Source: SZAS-79 sp031376265 (GTDB lineage Bacteria; Pseudomonadota; Gammaproteobacteria; Burkholderiales; SG8-39). Taken from it: 27,340 bases of DNA. Position 1 is the stretch's first letter. Every line of letters begins with the position of its first letter. This document shows, in pieces, positions 7,455 to 19,383 of this stretch. The position numbers were made by a program, and so were the translations under genes. The notes under the pieces are model-generated. The model did no database searches and had not been told where the DNA came from. It saw only the letters and a program-made list of their open reading frames with translations. The stretch lies in contig JANMDK010000302.1 of the NCBI GenBank assembly GCA_031376265.1, positions 1-27,340 on the forward strand, written 5' to 3'.

Positions 7455-7484
7455 CCCTGTAGCCTCCTTGACTTTGTCCTGATG

Positions 7485-8639
7485 CTAGTGCTTCGGCTTC
7501 TCGGCCCGCAGATAGTCGGCCGACTGCATCTCGGTAAGCCGGCTCACGGTGCGCGAGAATTCAACGCTCGCAGTTTCGCCCGCCGGGCCCGCCGTGTACA
7601 ACCCTTCCGGCACGGTTTCGGCCGAGCAGATCATCTTGATGCGCTCGTCGTAGAAGATGTCCACCAGCCAGGTGAAGCGGCGGGCCGAATCGGCGTTTTT
7701 CGCCGAAATCCGCGGGATGCCGGAAAGGATCACCGTGTGGAACCGCTTGGCGAGGTCCACGTAGTCGGTGTACGACCGCATGCCGCCGCAAAGCACGCTG
7801 AAATCGAACCACACCAGGCCCCCTGCGCGCTTGCGATAAGGGATTTCACGGCCCTCGACGTCGAGCGGATGGGTCTCCTCCTCCACGTCCTTGAGGCTCG
7901 CGAAGATGCGCTCCAGCGACGATTCGGCGGCCGCATCCAGCGGCGTGTGGTAGACGCGCACCTGCTCCAGCGCCCGGCGGCGGTAGTCGTTGCCGGCGTC
8001 CACCTCGAGCACGTCCATGCCGCGCTTGATGAGCTCGATCGTCGGCAGGAAGCGCTCCCGCTGCAGGCCGTTCGGATAAAGGTTGTCCGGCGAGTAATTG
8101 CTGGTCATGCAGAACACCACGCCGCGCTCCATGACCTGCTCGAGGAACCGCCCTAGGATCATCGCGTCGGCGATGTCCGAGACGTGGAACTCGTCGAAGC
8201 AGATCAGGCGATAGCGCTTCGCGATGCGGGCGGCGACTTCGGCGATCGGGTCCTCCGTGCCCTTGACCTCGCTGAGCTCGCGATGGATCTCGCGCATGAA
8301 ATGGTGGAAGTGCACGCGGCGCTTGCGCACCAGCGGCACGCAGCGGTAGAACGAATCCATGAGGAAACTTTTCCCGCGTCCCACTCCGCCCCAAAGGTAG
8401 ACGCCCTTGGGCAGGGGCGGCTTGACCAGCATGCGCTTGAGCGCGTTGTTGCGGCGGGCCTTGTAGGCAGTCCACTCGTCGTAGAGACGCTGGAGGCGCT
8501 CCACTGCACGCCACTGCGCCGCGTCGGAAACGAATCCGCGCTTGGCAAGGCTCTGCTGGTAGAGGGAGACGACATCCAGCTTTGCGTCGTCCAGGCCCTC
8601 CTGGAGCGCTGCGTCCGGGTCGAGGGCGCTGTCACGCAT
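7485..8639 (-). CDS. zapE: Cell division protein ZapE (AFG1-like ATPase)
   Basis: This 384-residue P-loop ATPase matches ZapE/AFG1: Walker A GGVGRGKS (84-91), Walker B LICFDE (145-150) followed by FHVSDIADAM, and a sensor-like MTSNYSPDNLY. ZapE binds FtsZ and destabilises Z-ring bundles in E. coli under low oxygen or stress; its mitochondrial homologue AFG1/LACE1 is tied to turnover and assembly of respiratory complexes. Its position in a TCA/succinate dehydrogenase cluster is compatible with the latter theme, though that is inference. It starts with an ATG 64 bases after lpdA. That gap carries a short tandem repeat, and no strong Shine-Dalgarno is obvious. Length and motifs are normal for the family. 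Confidence 0.92.
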   Translation of the reverse strand: MRDSALDPDAALQEGLDDAKLDVVSLYQQSLAKRGFVSDAAQWRAVERLQRLYDEWTAYKARRNNALKRMLVKPPLPKGVYLWGGVGRGKSFLMDSFYRCVPLVRKRRVHFHHFMREIHRELSEVKGTEDPIAEVAARIAKRYRLICFDEFHVSDIADAMILGRFLEQVMERGVVFCMTSNYSPDNLYPNGLQRERFLPTIELIKRGMDVLEVDAGNDYRRRALEQVRVYHTPLDAAAESSLERIFASLKDVEEETHPLDVEGREIPYRKRAGGLVWFDFSVLCGGMRSYTDYVDLAKRFHTVILSGIPRISAKNADSARRFTWLVDIFYDERIKMICSAETVPEGLYTAGPAGETASVEFSRTVSRLTEMQSADYLRAEKPKH

Positions 8640-8682
8640 CCGGCCGCGCCGCTCCGACCCGACAAACCGCGAAAGGCATCCA

Positions 8683-8706
8683 GCTGCGCAACTAGCTGCG
8701 CATCTA
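8683..8706 (-). repeat. Tandem 12-base repeat at the lpdA stop codon
   Basis: On the minus strand TAGATGCGCAGC is followed directly by TAGTTGCGCAGC (11 of 12 bases identical). The first TAG is the lpdA stop, and the second TAG is in the same frame 12 bases later. Confidence 0.8.
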
Positions 8707-10134
8707 ACTGTTAAGTGACCGCTTGTCGACCGCCAGCGCCGCCTCGCGCATCACTTCCGACATCGAGGGGTGGGCGTGGCAGATGCGCGCGATGTCCTCG
8801 GACGAGGCCGAGAACTCCATCGCCATGACCGCCTCGGCGATCATCTCGGAGGCGAGCGCGCCGATGGCATGAACGCCGAGCACGCGGTCGGTTTTTGCAT
8901 CCGCCACGATCTTCACGAAGCCCTCCGACTCTCCCTTGCCGAGCGCGCGTCCGTTGAATGCGAAAGGGAAACGGCCGGCGCGATACGCCGTGCCCTCGCC
9001 CTTGAGCTGCTGCTCGGTCTTGCCGACCCAGGCGATCTCGGGGGCGGTGTAGATCACCCAGGGGATCGCATCGTAATTCACGTGGCCTTTCTGGCCGGCG
9101 ATGAGCTCGGCGACCATGACGCCCTCCTCCTCGCCCTTGTGCGCCAGCATCGGGCCGCGCACCACGTCGCCGATCGCCCAGACGTTGGCGAGGTTGGTGC
9201 GGCAATGCCCGTCGACTTCGACGAAGCCGCGCGGATCGACCTTGAGGCCCACATCCGCGGCGCCGAGGCCGTCGGTATTGGGAATGCGGCCGATCGAGAC
9301 GATCAGGCGGTCGCAGTCGAGTTTCTTCGCCGCGCCGTCCGCGCTCTCGTACTCGACGGTGACTTCCTTCTTGCCCTTCTTCACCGACTTGATCTTGATG
9401 CCGAGCTCGATGTCGAGGCCCTGGCCCTTGGTGAAGGACTTCCACGCCTCGGCCGCCACCGATTCATCGGCCGCGCCGAGGAAGGTCGGCAGCGCCTCGA
9501 CGATCTTCACTTTCGATCCGAGCCTGCGCCACACGCTGCCGAGCTCAAGCCCGATGACGCCGGCGCCGATGACGCCGAGCCTTTCGGGAATCGCATCGAA
9601 GGCGAGCGCGCCTTCGTTGTCGCAGATCGTCACGTTGTCGACCGGGACGTCCGGAAGGTGCCGGGCCTTGGAGCCGGTGGCGACGATCACGTGCTTCGCC
9701 GTCACCGTTTCCGGGCTCTTGCCGCCGGCCACCTGCACCTGCCAGCCCCCGGCGCCGGAGCCGGCGAGCTTGCCGCGGCCCTGCAGCCAGGTGACCTTGT
9801 TCTTCTTGAACAGGCCCGCGATGCCGGAGGTCATTTTGGCGACGATCTTCTCCTTGCGGTCCATCATCGTCGCGAGGTCGAGCTTCACGCCGCTCGCGGT
9901 AATGCCGTGGTCCTTGAAGGTATGCGTCACGCGCTCGTAGTTCTCCGACGACTCGAGCAGGGCCTTGGACGGGATGCAGCCCACGTTGAGGCAGGTGCCC
10001 CCGAGGCGAAGGTCGCCTTTGGGCCCTTTCCAATCCTCGACGCAAGCCGTGGAGAGCCCAAGCTGCGCCGCGCGGATTGCGGCGATATAACCCGCCGGCC
10101 CCGACCCGATGACGACTACGTCGAATGCCGCCAT
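8704..10134 (-). CDS. lpdA: Dihydrolipoyl dehydrogenase (E3)
   Basis: This 476-residue flavoprotein re-oxidises dihydrolipoamide of the 2-oxoglutarate dehydrogenase complex and passes electrons to NAD+. It shows the N-terminal FAD motif GSGPAG (10-15), the redox disulfide in GGTCLNVGCIPSK (Cys48 and Cys53), a second nucleotide-binding motif GAGVIGLELGSVW, the FAD-binding segment WAIGDVV, and the C-terminal catalytic pair in HAHPSMSE (His455, Glu460). It starts one base after the odhB stop (TGA-C-ATG), indicating translational coupling, so it is the E3 dedicated at least to this complex; it may also serve pyruvate dehydrogenase. No N-terminal lipoyl domain is fused, unlike some betaproteobacterial E3 proteins. 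Confidence 0.96.
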   Translation of the reverse strand: MAAFDVVVIGSGPAGYIAAIRAAQLGLSTACVEDWKGPKGDLRLGGTCLNVGCIPSKALLESSENYERVTHTFKDHGITASGVKLDLATMMDRKEKIVAKMTSGIAGLFKKNKVTWLQGRGKLAGSGAGGWQVQVAGGKSPETVTAKHVIVATGSKARHLPDVPVDNVTICDNEGALAFDAIPERLGVIGAGVIGLELGSVWRRLGSKVKIVEALPTFLGAADESVAAEAWKSFTKGQGLDIELGIKIKSVKKGKKEVTVEYESADGAAKKLDCDRLIVSIGRIPNTDGLGAADVGLKVDPRGFVEVDGHCRTNLANVWAIGDVVRGPMLAHKGEEEGVMVAELIAGQKGHVNYDAIPWVIYTAPEIAWVGKTEQQLKGEGTAYRAGRFPFAFNGRALGKGESEGFVKIVADAKTDRVLGVHAIGALASEMIAEAVMAMEFSASSEDIARICHAHPSMSEVMREAALAVDKRSLNS

Positions 10135-10135
10135 G

Positions 10136-11386
10136 TCAGACCTCGATCAGCAGGCGTGCCGGATCCTCGAGCGCTTCCTTGACCGCGACAAGGAACAGCA
10201 CCGCCTCGCGGCCATCGATGATCCTGTGGTCGTACGAAAGCGCGAAGTAGTTTATCGGGCGCACGACGACCTGCCCGTTCTCCACCACCGCCCGGTCCTT
10301 GGTCGCATGCACGCCGAGGATCGCCGATTGCGGCGGGTTGATGATCGGCGTCGAGAGCATCGAGCCGAACACCCCGCCGTTGGAGATCGAGAACGTGCCG
10401 CCGGTGAGGTCCTCGAGCGACAGTTTCCCGTCGGCGGCTTTCTTGCCGTAGTCGGAGATCTTCTTCTCGATGCCGGAGAAGGAAAGCTGGTCGCAGTCGC
10501 GCAGGATCGGCACCACGAGGCCGCGCGGGCTGCCCACCGCGATGCCGACGTCGAAATTGCCGTGGTAGACGATGTCGTTGCCGTCGATCGAGGCATTCAC
10601 CACCGGGAATTTCTTCAGCGCGGCAACGACCGCCTTCACGAAGAAGGACATGAAGCCGAGCTTCACGCCGTGCTCCTTCTCGAAGCGCTCCTGGTATTTC
10701 TTGCGCATGTCCATGACCGGCTGCATGTTGACCTCGTTGAAGGTCGTCAGGATCGCGGCGGTGGACTGGGACTGCACGAGGCGCTCGGCGATGCGCGCGC
10801 GCAGGCGCGACATCGGCACGCGCTGTTCCGGCCGGTTGGCGAGGACCGAATCGACGTTGACCGGCATCGGCGGCTGCGGCAAAGCGGTCGGCGCGGCGCG
10901 CTGCTGTGGCTGTGCGGGCGCGGATGCGGCCTGGAGCACGTCGCCCTTGGTGACGCGCCCGTCGCGGCCGGTCCCGGCGATCGCCGAGGTGTTGACGCCC
11001 TTTTCGGCGGCAATCTTTTGCGCGGCCGGCATGACCGGGGCCCCGGTCGACGCGGGCGCCGCCGGTGCCGGCGCCGCTGCGGCTTTTGGTGCAGGTGCCG
11101 CCGCAGGCGCAGCAGCGGCCTTTGGCGCGGAGGCGGTAGTCGCCTTGGCTTCGGTATCGACCTGCGCGATCACGTCGCCCGAGGTCACCGTGGACTTCTC
11201 GCCCTTGAGGATCTTGACCAGCACCCCGCTGGCCGGGCAGGGCAGCTCCATCACGACCTTGTCGGTCTCGATGTCGATCAGGTTCTCGTCTCGCTCGACG
11301 GCTTCGCCTTCCTTCTTGTGCCAGGCGAGGAGCGTGGCTTCGGAAACCGACTCGGACAGCTGCGGTATCTTGACTTCAACGATCAT
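10136..11386 (-). CDS. odhB: 2-oxoglutarate dehydrogenase E2, dihydrolipoyl succinyltransferase
   Basis: This 416-residue E2 transfers the succinyl group to CoA. Domains in order: a lipoyl domain (about 1-75) with the lipoylated Lys43 in IETDKVVM, an Ala/Pro-rich flexible linker (about 77-120), an E3/E1-binding domain (about 121-160, PAAQKIAAEKGV through GRVTKGDVL), a second short Ala/Pro linker, and the catalytic acyltransferase domain. The latter carries the active-site HRIIDG (His387, Asp391). The single lipoyl domain and YDHRIIDG ending are typical of SucB/OdhB. It begins 165 bases after odhA, beyond an intrinsic terminator, which is unusual for genes of one complex, and is almost fused to lpdA downstream (one-base gap). 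Confidence 0.96.
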   Translation of the reverse strand: MIVEVKIPQLSESVSEATLLAWHKKEGEAVERDENLIDIETDKVVMELPCPASGVLVKILKGEKSTVTSGDVIAQVDTEAKATTASAPKAAAAPAAAPAPKAAAAPAPAAPASTGAPVMPAAQKIAAEKGVNTSAIAGTGRDGRVTKGDVLQAASAPAQPQQRAAPTALPQPPMPVNVDSVLANRPEQRVPMSRLRARIAERLVQSQSTAAILTTFNEVNMQPVMDMRKKYQERFEKEHGVKLGFMSFFVKAVVAALKKFPVVNASIDGNDIVYHGNFDVGIAVGSPRGLVVPILRDCDQLSFSGIEKKISDYGKKAADGKLSLEDLTGGTFSISNGGVFGSMLSTPIINPPQSAILGVHATKDRAVVENGQVVVRPINYFALSYDHRIIDGREAVLFLVAVKEALEDPARLLIEV

Positions 11387-11442
11387 TTTTATTCCCCGTT
11401 CCGTTTTTCCCCGGGTCCGGCTAAGCCTCGCCGCGGGTTGTC

Positions 11443-11465
11443 AAAAAACAGGCGCGTATCGCGCC
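11443..11465 (-). terminator. Rho-independent terminator between odhA and odhB
   Basis: On the minus strand the stem GGCGCG-ATA-CGCGCC (11465-11451) is followed by TG and then TTTTTT (11448-11443). It lies 86 bases after the odhA stop and before odhB. A TTGACA (11444-11439) starts within the T-run but has no clear -10 partner. A partial terminator would lower E2/E3 relative to E1, or mark an odhB-lpdA promoter nearby. Confidence 0.75.
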
Positions 11466-11551
11466 GGGCTTCATTGCCCGCGCAATGAACGGCTTTCGTC
11501 CGTTCGAATGCGCGGAGTTAAAGCGGCGCCGTCAGGCGTCCGCCTTTGACG

Positions 11552-14389
<2,838 letters not shown>

Positions 14390-14405
14390 GGCCGGTCCCT
14401 TTCGG

Positions 14406-15695
<1,290 letters not shown>

Positions 15696-15740
15696 GGTCT
15701 TCTCCAGTCTCAGGTGTCGCGGTTCAACAGGCGCGCCGGG

Positions 15741-15995
15741 TCAGCTTGCGCGCAGCACGTCGACTAATGGCTTGTGCCGGGGGGCAAATTCTTCGCTCCG
15801 CCCGTTGACGATGTCCCACAGGTCATTGTCCGGGTAATCGAGCAGTTCGTTTAGCAATTCGAGCGAGGGGGCATCGAGCGCCGCTGCGCTGTGGTGCAGG
15901 AAGCGGTCGAGCACCAGGTCCAGCTCCAGCAGCCCGCGCCGGCACTTCCACTTGAGTCGGTGCTGCGCGGCGGTTGCGGGCGGGTTTTCGTGCAT
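15741..15995 (-). CDS. sdhE: Succinate dehydrogenase assembly factor SdhE
   Basis: This 84-residue protein promotes covalent attachment of FAD to SdhA. The hallmark RRGLLELDL (19-27) includes the conserved Arg-Gly pair, and LLDYPDNDLWD is the second typical family segment. It starts 12 bases after the sdhB stop, with no clear Shine-Dalgarno (the upstream sequence is C-rich), suggesting coupling to sdhB translation. Its place immediately after sdhB is the normal betaproteobacterial arrangement and supports the assignment. Length is typical (80-95). Confidence 0.93.
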   Translation of the reverse strand: MHENPPATAAQHRLKWKCRRGLLELDLVLDRFLHHSAAALDAPSLELLNELLDYPDNDLWDIVNGRSEEFAPRHKPLVDVLRAS

Positions 15996-16007
15996 TGGGG
16001 GAACTGT

Positions 16008-16703
16008 CTAGACGGCCCTCTTGACCATCAGGTCCTTGATCTTGCCGATCGCCCGGGTGGGATTGAGGTTCTTCGGGCAGACGTCGACGCAATTCATGAT
16101 GGTGTGGCAGCGGAACAACCGGTACGGGTCTTCCAGGTTGTCGAGGCGCTCCGCCGTGGCCTGGTCGCGCGTGTCGGCGATGAAGCGGTAGGCCTGCAGC
16201 AAGCCGGCCGGCCCGACGAACTTGTCCGGGTTCCACCAGAACGACGGGCACGACGTGGAGCAGCAGGCGCACAGGATGCATTCGTAGAGCCCGTTGAGCT
16301 CCTCGCGGTCTTCAGGCGACTGCAGCCTTTCCCTCTCGGGCGCCGGCTCGTCGTTGATCAGGTACGGCTTGATCGAGTGGTACTGCTTGAAGAACTGCGT
16401 CATGTCGACGATGAGGTCGCGGATCACGGGCAGCCCGGGCAGCGGACGCAACGTGACGTGCTCGGGCAGGTCGGCCAGCTTCGTGATGCAGGCCAGGCCG
16501 TTCTTGCCGTTGATGTTCATCGCGTCGGAACCGCAGACGCCCTCGCGGCAGGAGCGCCGATAGGACACCGAGTCGTCCTCTGACTTGATGCGCATGAGCG
16601 CATCGAGCAGCATGCGGTCGGTCGGTTCCAGCGCGATTTCGTAATCCTGCATGCGCGGGGCGGAATCCCTGTCGGGGTCGTATCGGTAGATGCTGAATCG
16701 CAT
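16008..16703 (-). CDS. sdhB: Succinate dehydrogenase iron-sulfur subunit
   Basis: This 231-residue subunit carries electrons from the flavin to the membrane quinone site. The [2Fe-2S] ligands lie in SCREGVCGSDAMN (Cys52, Cys57, Asp60) and Cys72; aspartate at the third position also occurs in E. coli SdhB. The C-terminal ferredoxin half has CILCACCSTSCP and CHTIMNCVDVCPK for the [4Fe-4S] and [3Fe-4S] clusters. It follows sdhA by 15 bases and starts with ATG. Length and motifs are fully normal. Confidence 0.97.
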   Translation of the reverse strand: MRFSIYRYDPDRDSAPRMQDYEIALEPTDRMLLDALMRIKSEDDSVSYRRSCREGVCGSDAMNINGKNGLACITKLADLPEHVTLRPLPGLPVIRDLIVDMTQFFKQYHSIKPYLINDEPAPERERLQSPEDREELNGLYECILCACCSTSCPSFWWNPDKFVGPAGLLQAYRFIADTRDQATAERLDNLEDPYRLFRCHTIMNCVDVCPKNLNPTRAIGKIKDLMVKRAV

Positions 16704-16718
16704 GGCGCTCGTTGTCCC

Positions 16719-18488
16719 TTAGTACGTCCGGACCTTCGGCTCGAATTCCTCGACCGAAAGCGGCTTCTGGTGCACCGGCTTGTAATCGAGCCGGTTGCCT
16801 TCCTTGAACCACAGGGTGTGCTTCATCCAGTTCTTGTCGTCGCGGTCCGGGAAATCCTCGCGCGCCTGCGCACCGCGGGACTCCTGCCTCGCCTCGGCCG
16901 ACACGACCGTGGACATGGCGGTCTCCACGAGGTTGTCGAGCTCGAGCGCCTCGATGCGCGCGGTGTTGAACACCTTGGACTTGTCCGAGATGTAGATGCG
17001 GCTCGCGCGCTCGGCGATTTCCTTCATCTTGCTCACGCCTTCGGTGAGCATGTCCGGGAAGCGGAACACGCCGCAATGCGCCTGCATCGACTTGCGCAGA
17101 TCATTGCCCACGTCGAACACCCGCTCGCCCGAAGTCGCCGAATCGAGCCTTGCCAGGCGCGAGAGCGAGTAGTCCCCCGCGTCCTTGGGCAGGTCGCGAT
17201 GCGCGAGCGGCTGCCGGCGGATCTCCTCCACCGCGCTCTCTCCGCCGGCCTTGCCGAACACCACGAGGTCGAGCAGCGAATTGGTGCCCAGGCGATTCGC
17301 GCCATGCACCGACACGCAGGCACACTCGCCGACGGCAAACAGGCCGGGCACCGGCACTTCGGGGTTGCCGTTCCGGGGCACAACCACCTGACCGAGATAG
17401 TTGGTCGGGATGCCGCCCATCTGGTAATGCACCGTCGGCACCACCGGAATCGGGTCCCTGATCGGGTCGACGTTGGCGAACTTGATTGCAATTTCGCGAA
17501 TGCCGGGCAAGCGGAGGTTGATGACATCCGGGCCAAGATGATCGAGCTTGAGCAGGACATGGTCGGCGTCCTTGCCGCACCCGCGCCCTTCCTTGATCTC
17601 GGTGGTCATCGCGCGCGACACGACGTCGCGGCTCGCGAGGTCCTTCGCGTTTGGCGCATAGCGCTCCATGAATCTTTCGCCGTCCTTGTTCAGCAGATAC
17701 CCGCCCTCGCCACGCACGCCCTCGGTGATCAGCACGCCTGCGCCGGCCACGCCGGTCGGGTGAAACTGCCAGAACTCCATGTCCTCCATCGGGATGCCGG
17801 CACGGGCGGCCATGCCGATCCCGTCCCCGGTATTGATGAAAGCGTTGGTGCTTGCCGCGTAAATGCGCCCGCCGCCTCCGGTCGCGAGGACCGTGGCCTT
17901 GGCCTGCAGGAGCGTCACCTCGCCGGTTTCCATCTCCATCGCGACCACGCCGCACACCGCGCCTTCCGAATCCCGCACGAGGTCGAGCGCCATCCATTCG
18001 ACGAAGAACTGCGTGTTGACCTTGACGTTGCTCTGGTAAAGGGTGTGCAGCATCGCATGGCCGGTGCGGTCGGCTGCGGCGCATGAGCGCATCGCCATCT
18101 TCGCGCTGCCGTAGTCCTGCGTGTGCCCGCCGAACGGGCGCTGGTAGATCTTGCCGTTCTCCAGGCGGTCGAACGGCATGCCCAGGTGCTCCAGCTCGAC
18201 CACGACTTCGACCGCGCGACGGCACATGTATTCGATCGCATCCTGGTCGCCGAGGTAGTCGGCGCCCTTGACCGTGTCGTACATGTGCCAGTGCCAGTTG
18301 TCCTCTGTGGAGTTGGCGAGCGGCGCGGCGATGCCGCCTTGCGCGGCGACCGTGTGCGAGCGCGTCGGGAATACTTTCGACAGGACCGCCACTTTCATGC
18401 CCGCGCGCGCCAGCTCGAGCGAAGCGCGCATGCCCGAACCGCCGGCGCCAACCACTACCGCATCGAACCTTCTTACCGGAAGCGCCAC
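16719..18488 (-). CDS. sdhA: Succinate dehydrogenase flavoprotein subunit
   Basis: This 589-residue catalytic subunit oxidises succinate to fumarate. It shows the FAD motif GAGGSGMRASLELARAG (14-30) and the flavin-linked histidine His45 in RSHTVAAQGG. The LITEGVRGEGG substrate-domain segment and the conserved HGANRLGTNSLLDLVVFG segment are also present. The start is a GTG at 18488, preceded by GGAG at eight bases; that Shine-Dalgarno lies in a degenerate copy of a 12-base tandem repeat that fills the 28-base sdhD-sdhA gap. SdhE encoded downstream is the expected flavinylation partner. Full length. Confidence 0.97.
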   Translation of the reverse strand: MALPVRRFDAVVVGAGGSGMRASLELARAGMKVAVLSKVFPTRSHTVAAQGGIAAPLANSTEDNWHWHMYDTVKGADYLGDQDAIEYMCRRAVEVVVELEHLGMPFDRLENGKIYQRPFGGHTQDYGSAKMAMRSCAAADRTGHAMLHTLYQSNVKVNTQFFVEWMALDLVRDSEGAVCGVVAMEMETGEVTLLQAKATVLATGGGGRIYAASTNAFINTGDGIGMAARAGIPMEDMEFWQFHPTGVAGAGVLITEGVRGEGGYLLNKDGERFMERYAPNAKDLASRDVVSRAMTTEIKEGRGCGKDADHVLLKLDHLGPDVINLRLPGIREIAIKFANVDPIRDPIPVVPTVHYQMGGIPTNYLGQVVVPRNGNPEVPVPGLFAVGECACVSVHGANRLGTNSLLDLVVFGKAGGESAVEEIRRQPLAHRDLPKDAGDYSLSRLARLDSATSGERVFDVGNDLRKSMQAHCGVFRFPDMLTEGVSKMKEIAERASRIYISDKSKVFNTARIEALELDNLVETAMSTVVSAEARQESRGAQAREDFPDRDDKNWMKHTLWFKEGNRLDYKPVHQKPLSVEEFEPKVRTY

Positions 18489-18524
18489 GCGTTTATCTCC
18501 GCAGTTATCGCCGCAGTTATCGCC
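18489..18524 (-). repeat. Triple 12-base tandem repeat spanning the sdhD stop and sdhA ribosome-binding site
   Basis: Two perfect copies of GCAGTTATCGCC (plus-strand orientation, 18501-18512 and 18513-18524) are followed by a degenerate copy (18489-18500). Each copy contains the sdhD-frame stop TAA on the minus strand, giving three in-frame stops, and the degenerate copy holds the GGAG of sdhA. A change in copy number would alter the sdhD-sdhA spacing by 12 bases. Confidence 0.85.
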
Positions 18525-18861
18525 ACAAGATCTGGATGGCCCACGCGAGGTACCCCGCGATCGTAATCAGCACCACCGTCTCGAGCGTCAGGCGCAAGGC
18601 GGTCGACTTGATGTAATCCATGATGATGTCGCGCACGCCGACCCAGGCATGCCACGCGAGGCTCGCCGCGAAGAGGAGCGTCGCAACGCGCATCCAGCCG
18701 CGGCTGAAAAGCTCTTTCCACACCGCATGGGTGACCGGCGGCCCCGACATCACCACCGCGAGGATCACGACGGTGTACACCGCCATGACGACCGCGGTGA
18801 GGCGCTGCGCCAGCCAATCGCGCAAGCCGTAGTGCGCGCCGGTGATGACGCGGTTCACCAT
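18517..18861 (-). CDS. sdhD: Succinate dehydrogenase membrane anchor subunit SdhD
   Basis: This 114-residue membrane protein has three hydrophobic segments (about 20-40, 57-76 and 92-112). His71 in AWHAWVG is the expected heme b ligand, and Asp82-Tyr83 in MDYIK match the quinone-site pair of E. coli SdhD at the same numbering. The frame is open further upstream inside sdhC, but I chose the ATG at 18861 (MVNRVITG) because it gives family length and a seven-base overlap with sdhC, typical of coupled translation. The stop lies in a tandem repeat. Confidence 0.93.
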   Translation of the reverse strand: MVNRVITGAHYGLRDWLAQRLTAVVMAVYTVVILAVVMSGPPVTHAVWKELFSRGWMRVATLLFAASLAWHAWVGVRDIIMDYIKSTALRLTLETVVLITIAGYLAWAIQILWR

Positions 18862-19244
18862 AGCTTCGCTCCGATGAAGATCGTCAACACGAGGCTGACG
18901 CCAAGGACGATCCAGCTCGTGAGCCGCGCGGTGGCAAGGTCCCCGCCCTTGTCCAGGTCGAGAAACAAGTAGCGGATGCCCGCGCAGAAATGGTGGCAAT
19001 ACGCCCAGACGAGCGCCAGCAGCGCGAGCTTGACGATCGGGTAGCCGGCATAGCGGCGCACCGACTCGAATCCGGCCTCGGACACCAGGCTGCGGTCCAG
19101 CAGGAAAAGCAACCAGACGCCGGCAGCGAACAGCAGCGCGCCGCTGACTCGGTGCAGGATCGAAACGAACGCCGGCACCGGCATGCGGATCTGGACGAGA
19201 TTGAGGTAAACCGGACGTTTCTTTTTTATGGCGACGTTTGACAT
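18855..19244 (-). CDS. sdhC: Succinate dehydrogenase cytochrome b556 subunit SdhC
   Basis: This 129-residue membrane anchor has three hydrophobic helices (about 27-50, 69-90 and 107-126). SILHRVSG supplies Ser28 and Arg32 of the quinone site, and His85 in HFCAGIR is the heme ligand of the family signature (H-x3-G-I-R). The basic N terminus MSNVAIKKKRPVYLNL is typical of the family. It is the first gene of the sdh operon; a perfect TATAAT lies about 80 bases upstream. The ATG lacks a strong Shine-Dalgarno. Confidence 0.94.
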   Translation of the reverse strand: MSNVAIKKKRPVYLNLVQIRMPVPAFVSILHRVSGALLFAAGVWLLFLLDRSLVSEAGFESVRRYAGYPIVKLALLALVWAYCHHFCAGIRYLFLDLDKGGDLATARLTSWIVLGVSLVLTIFIGAKLW

Positions 19245-19323
19245 GTCGGTGAACCGTGTGGAGGGCCCGCTTTCCGAGGCTTGCGCATGGACAAACGCGG
19301 CGCGGGCAAACTCTGGCCCTTAA

Positions 19324-19329
19324 TTATAG
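19324..19329 (-). promoter_or_regulatory. -10 element of the probable sdhC promoter
   Basis: A perfect TATAAT is present on the minus strand, 79 bases before the sdhC start, in the 139-base gap after gntR. No good -35 sits at 16-18 bases; that region is occupied by a GC-rich inverted repeat, so an activator or another sigma contact may be needed. Confidence 0.6.
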
Positions 19330-19332
19330 CGC

Positions 19333-19361
19333 CGGACCCCGCCGCTTTGCGCGGGGCCGGG
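19333..19361. repeat. GC-rich inverted repeat between gntR and the sdhC promoter
   Basis: Arms CCGG-A-CCCCGC (19333-19343) and GCGGGGCCGG (19352-19361) pair apart from one bulged base, with an eight-base loop. It lies 22 bases after the gntR stop. It could help end the gntR transcript, though no T-run follows, or act as an operator over the -35 position of the sdhC promoter. Confidence 0.5.
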
Positions 19362-19383
19362 CGCGCGCGATCGAGCGGGCTCG

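Noticed and set aside
6288..8156. A 622-codon open frame on the + strand opposite acuI and zapE
   Set aside because: It lies antisense to two well-supported genes, has no recognisable domain, and its start falls in the palindrome region.
11439..11444. TTGACA as a full odhB promoter
   Set aside because: No -10-like hexamer at 16-18 bases downstream, so I did not list it as a promoter.
18862..18999. A longer sdhD starting inside sdhC at 18999
   Set aside because: The added residues are polar and antisense-like, and the shorter form matches E. coli SdhD numbering at His71, Asp82 and Tyr83.
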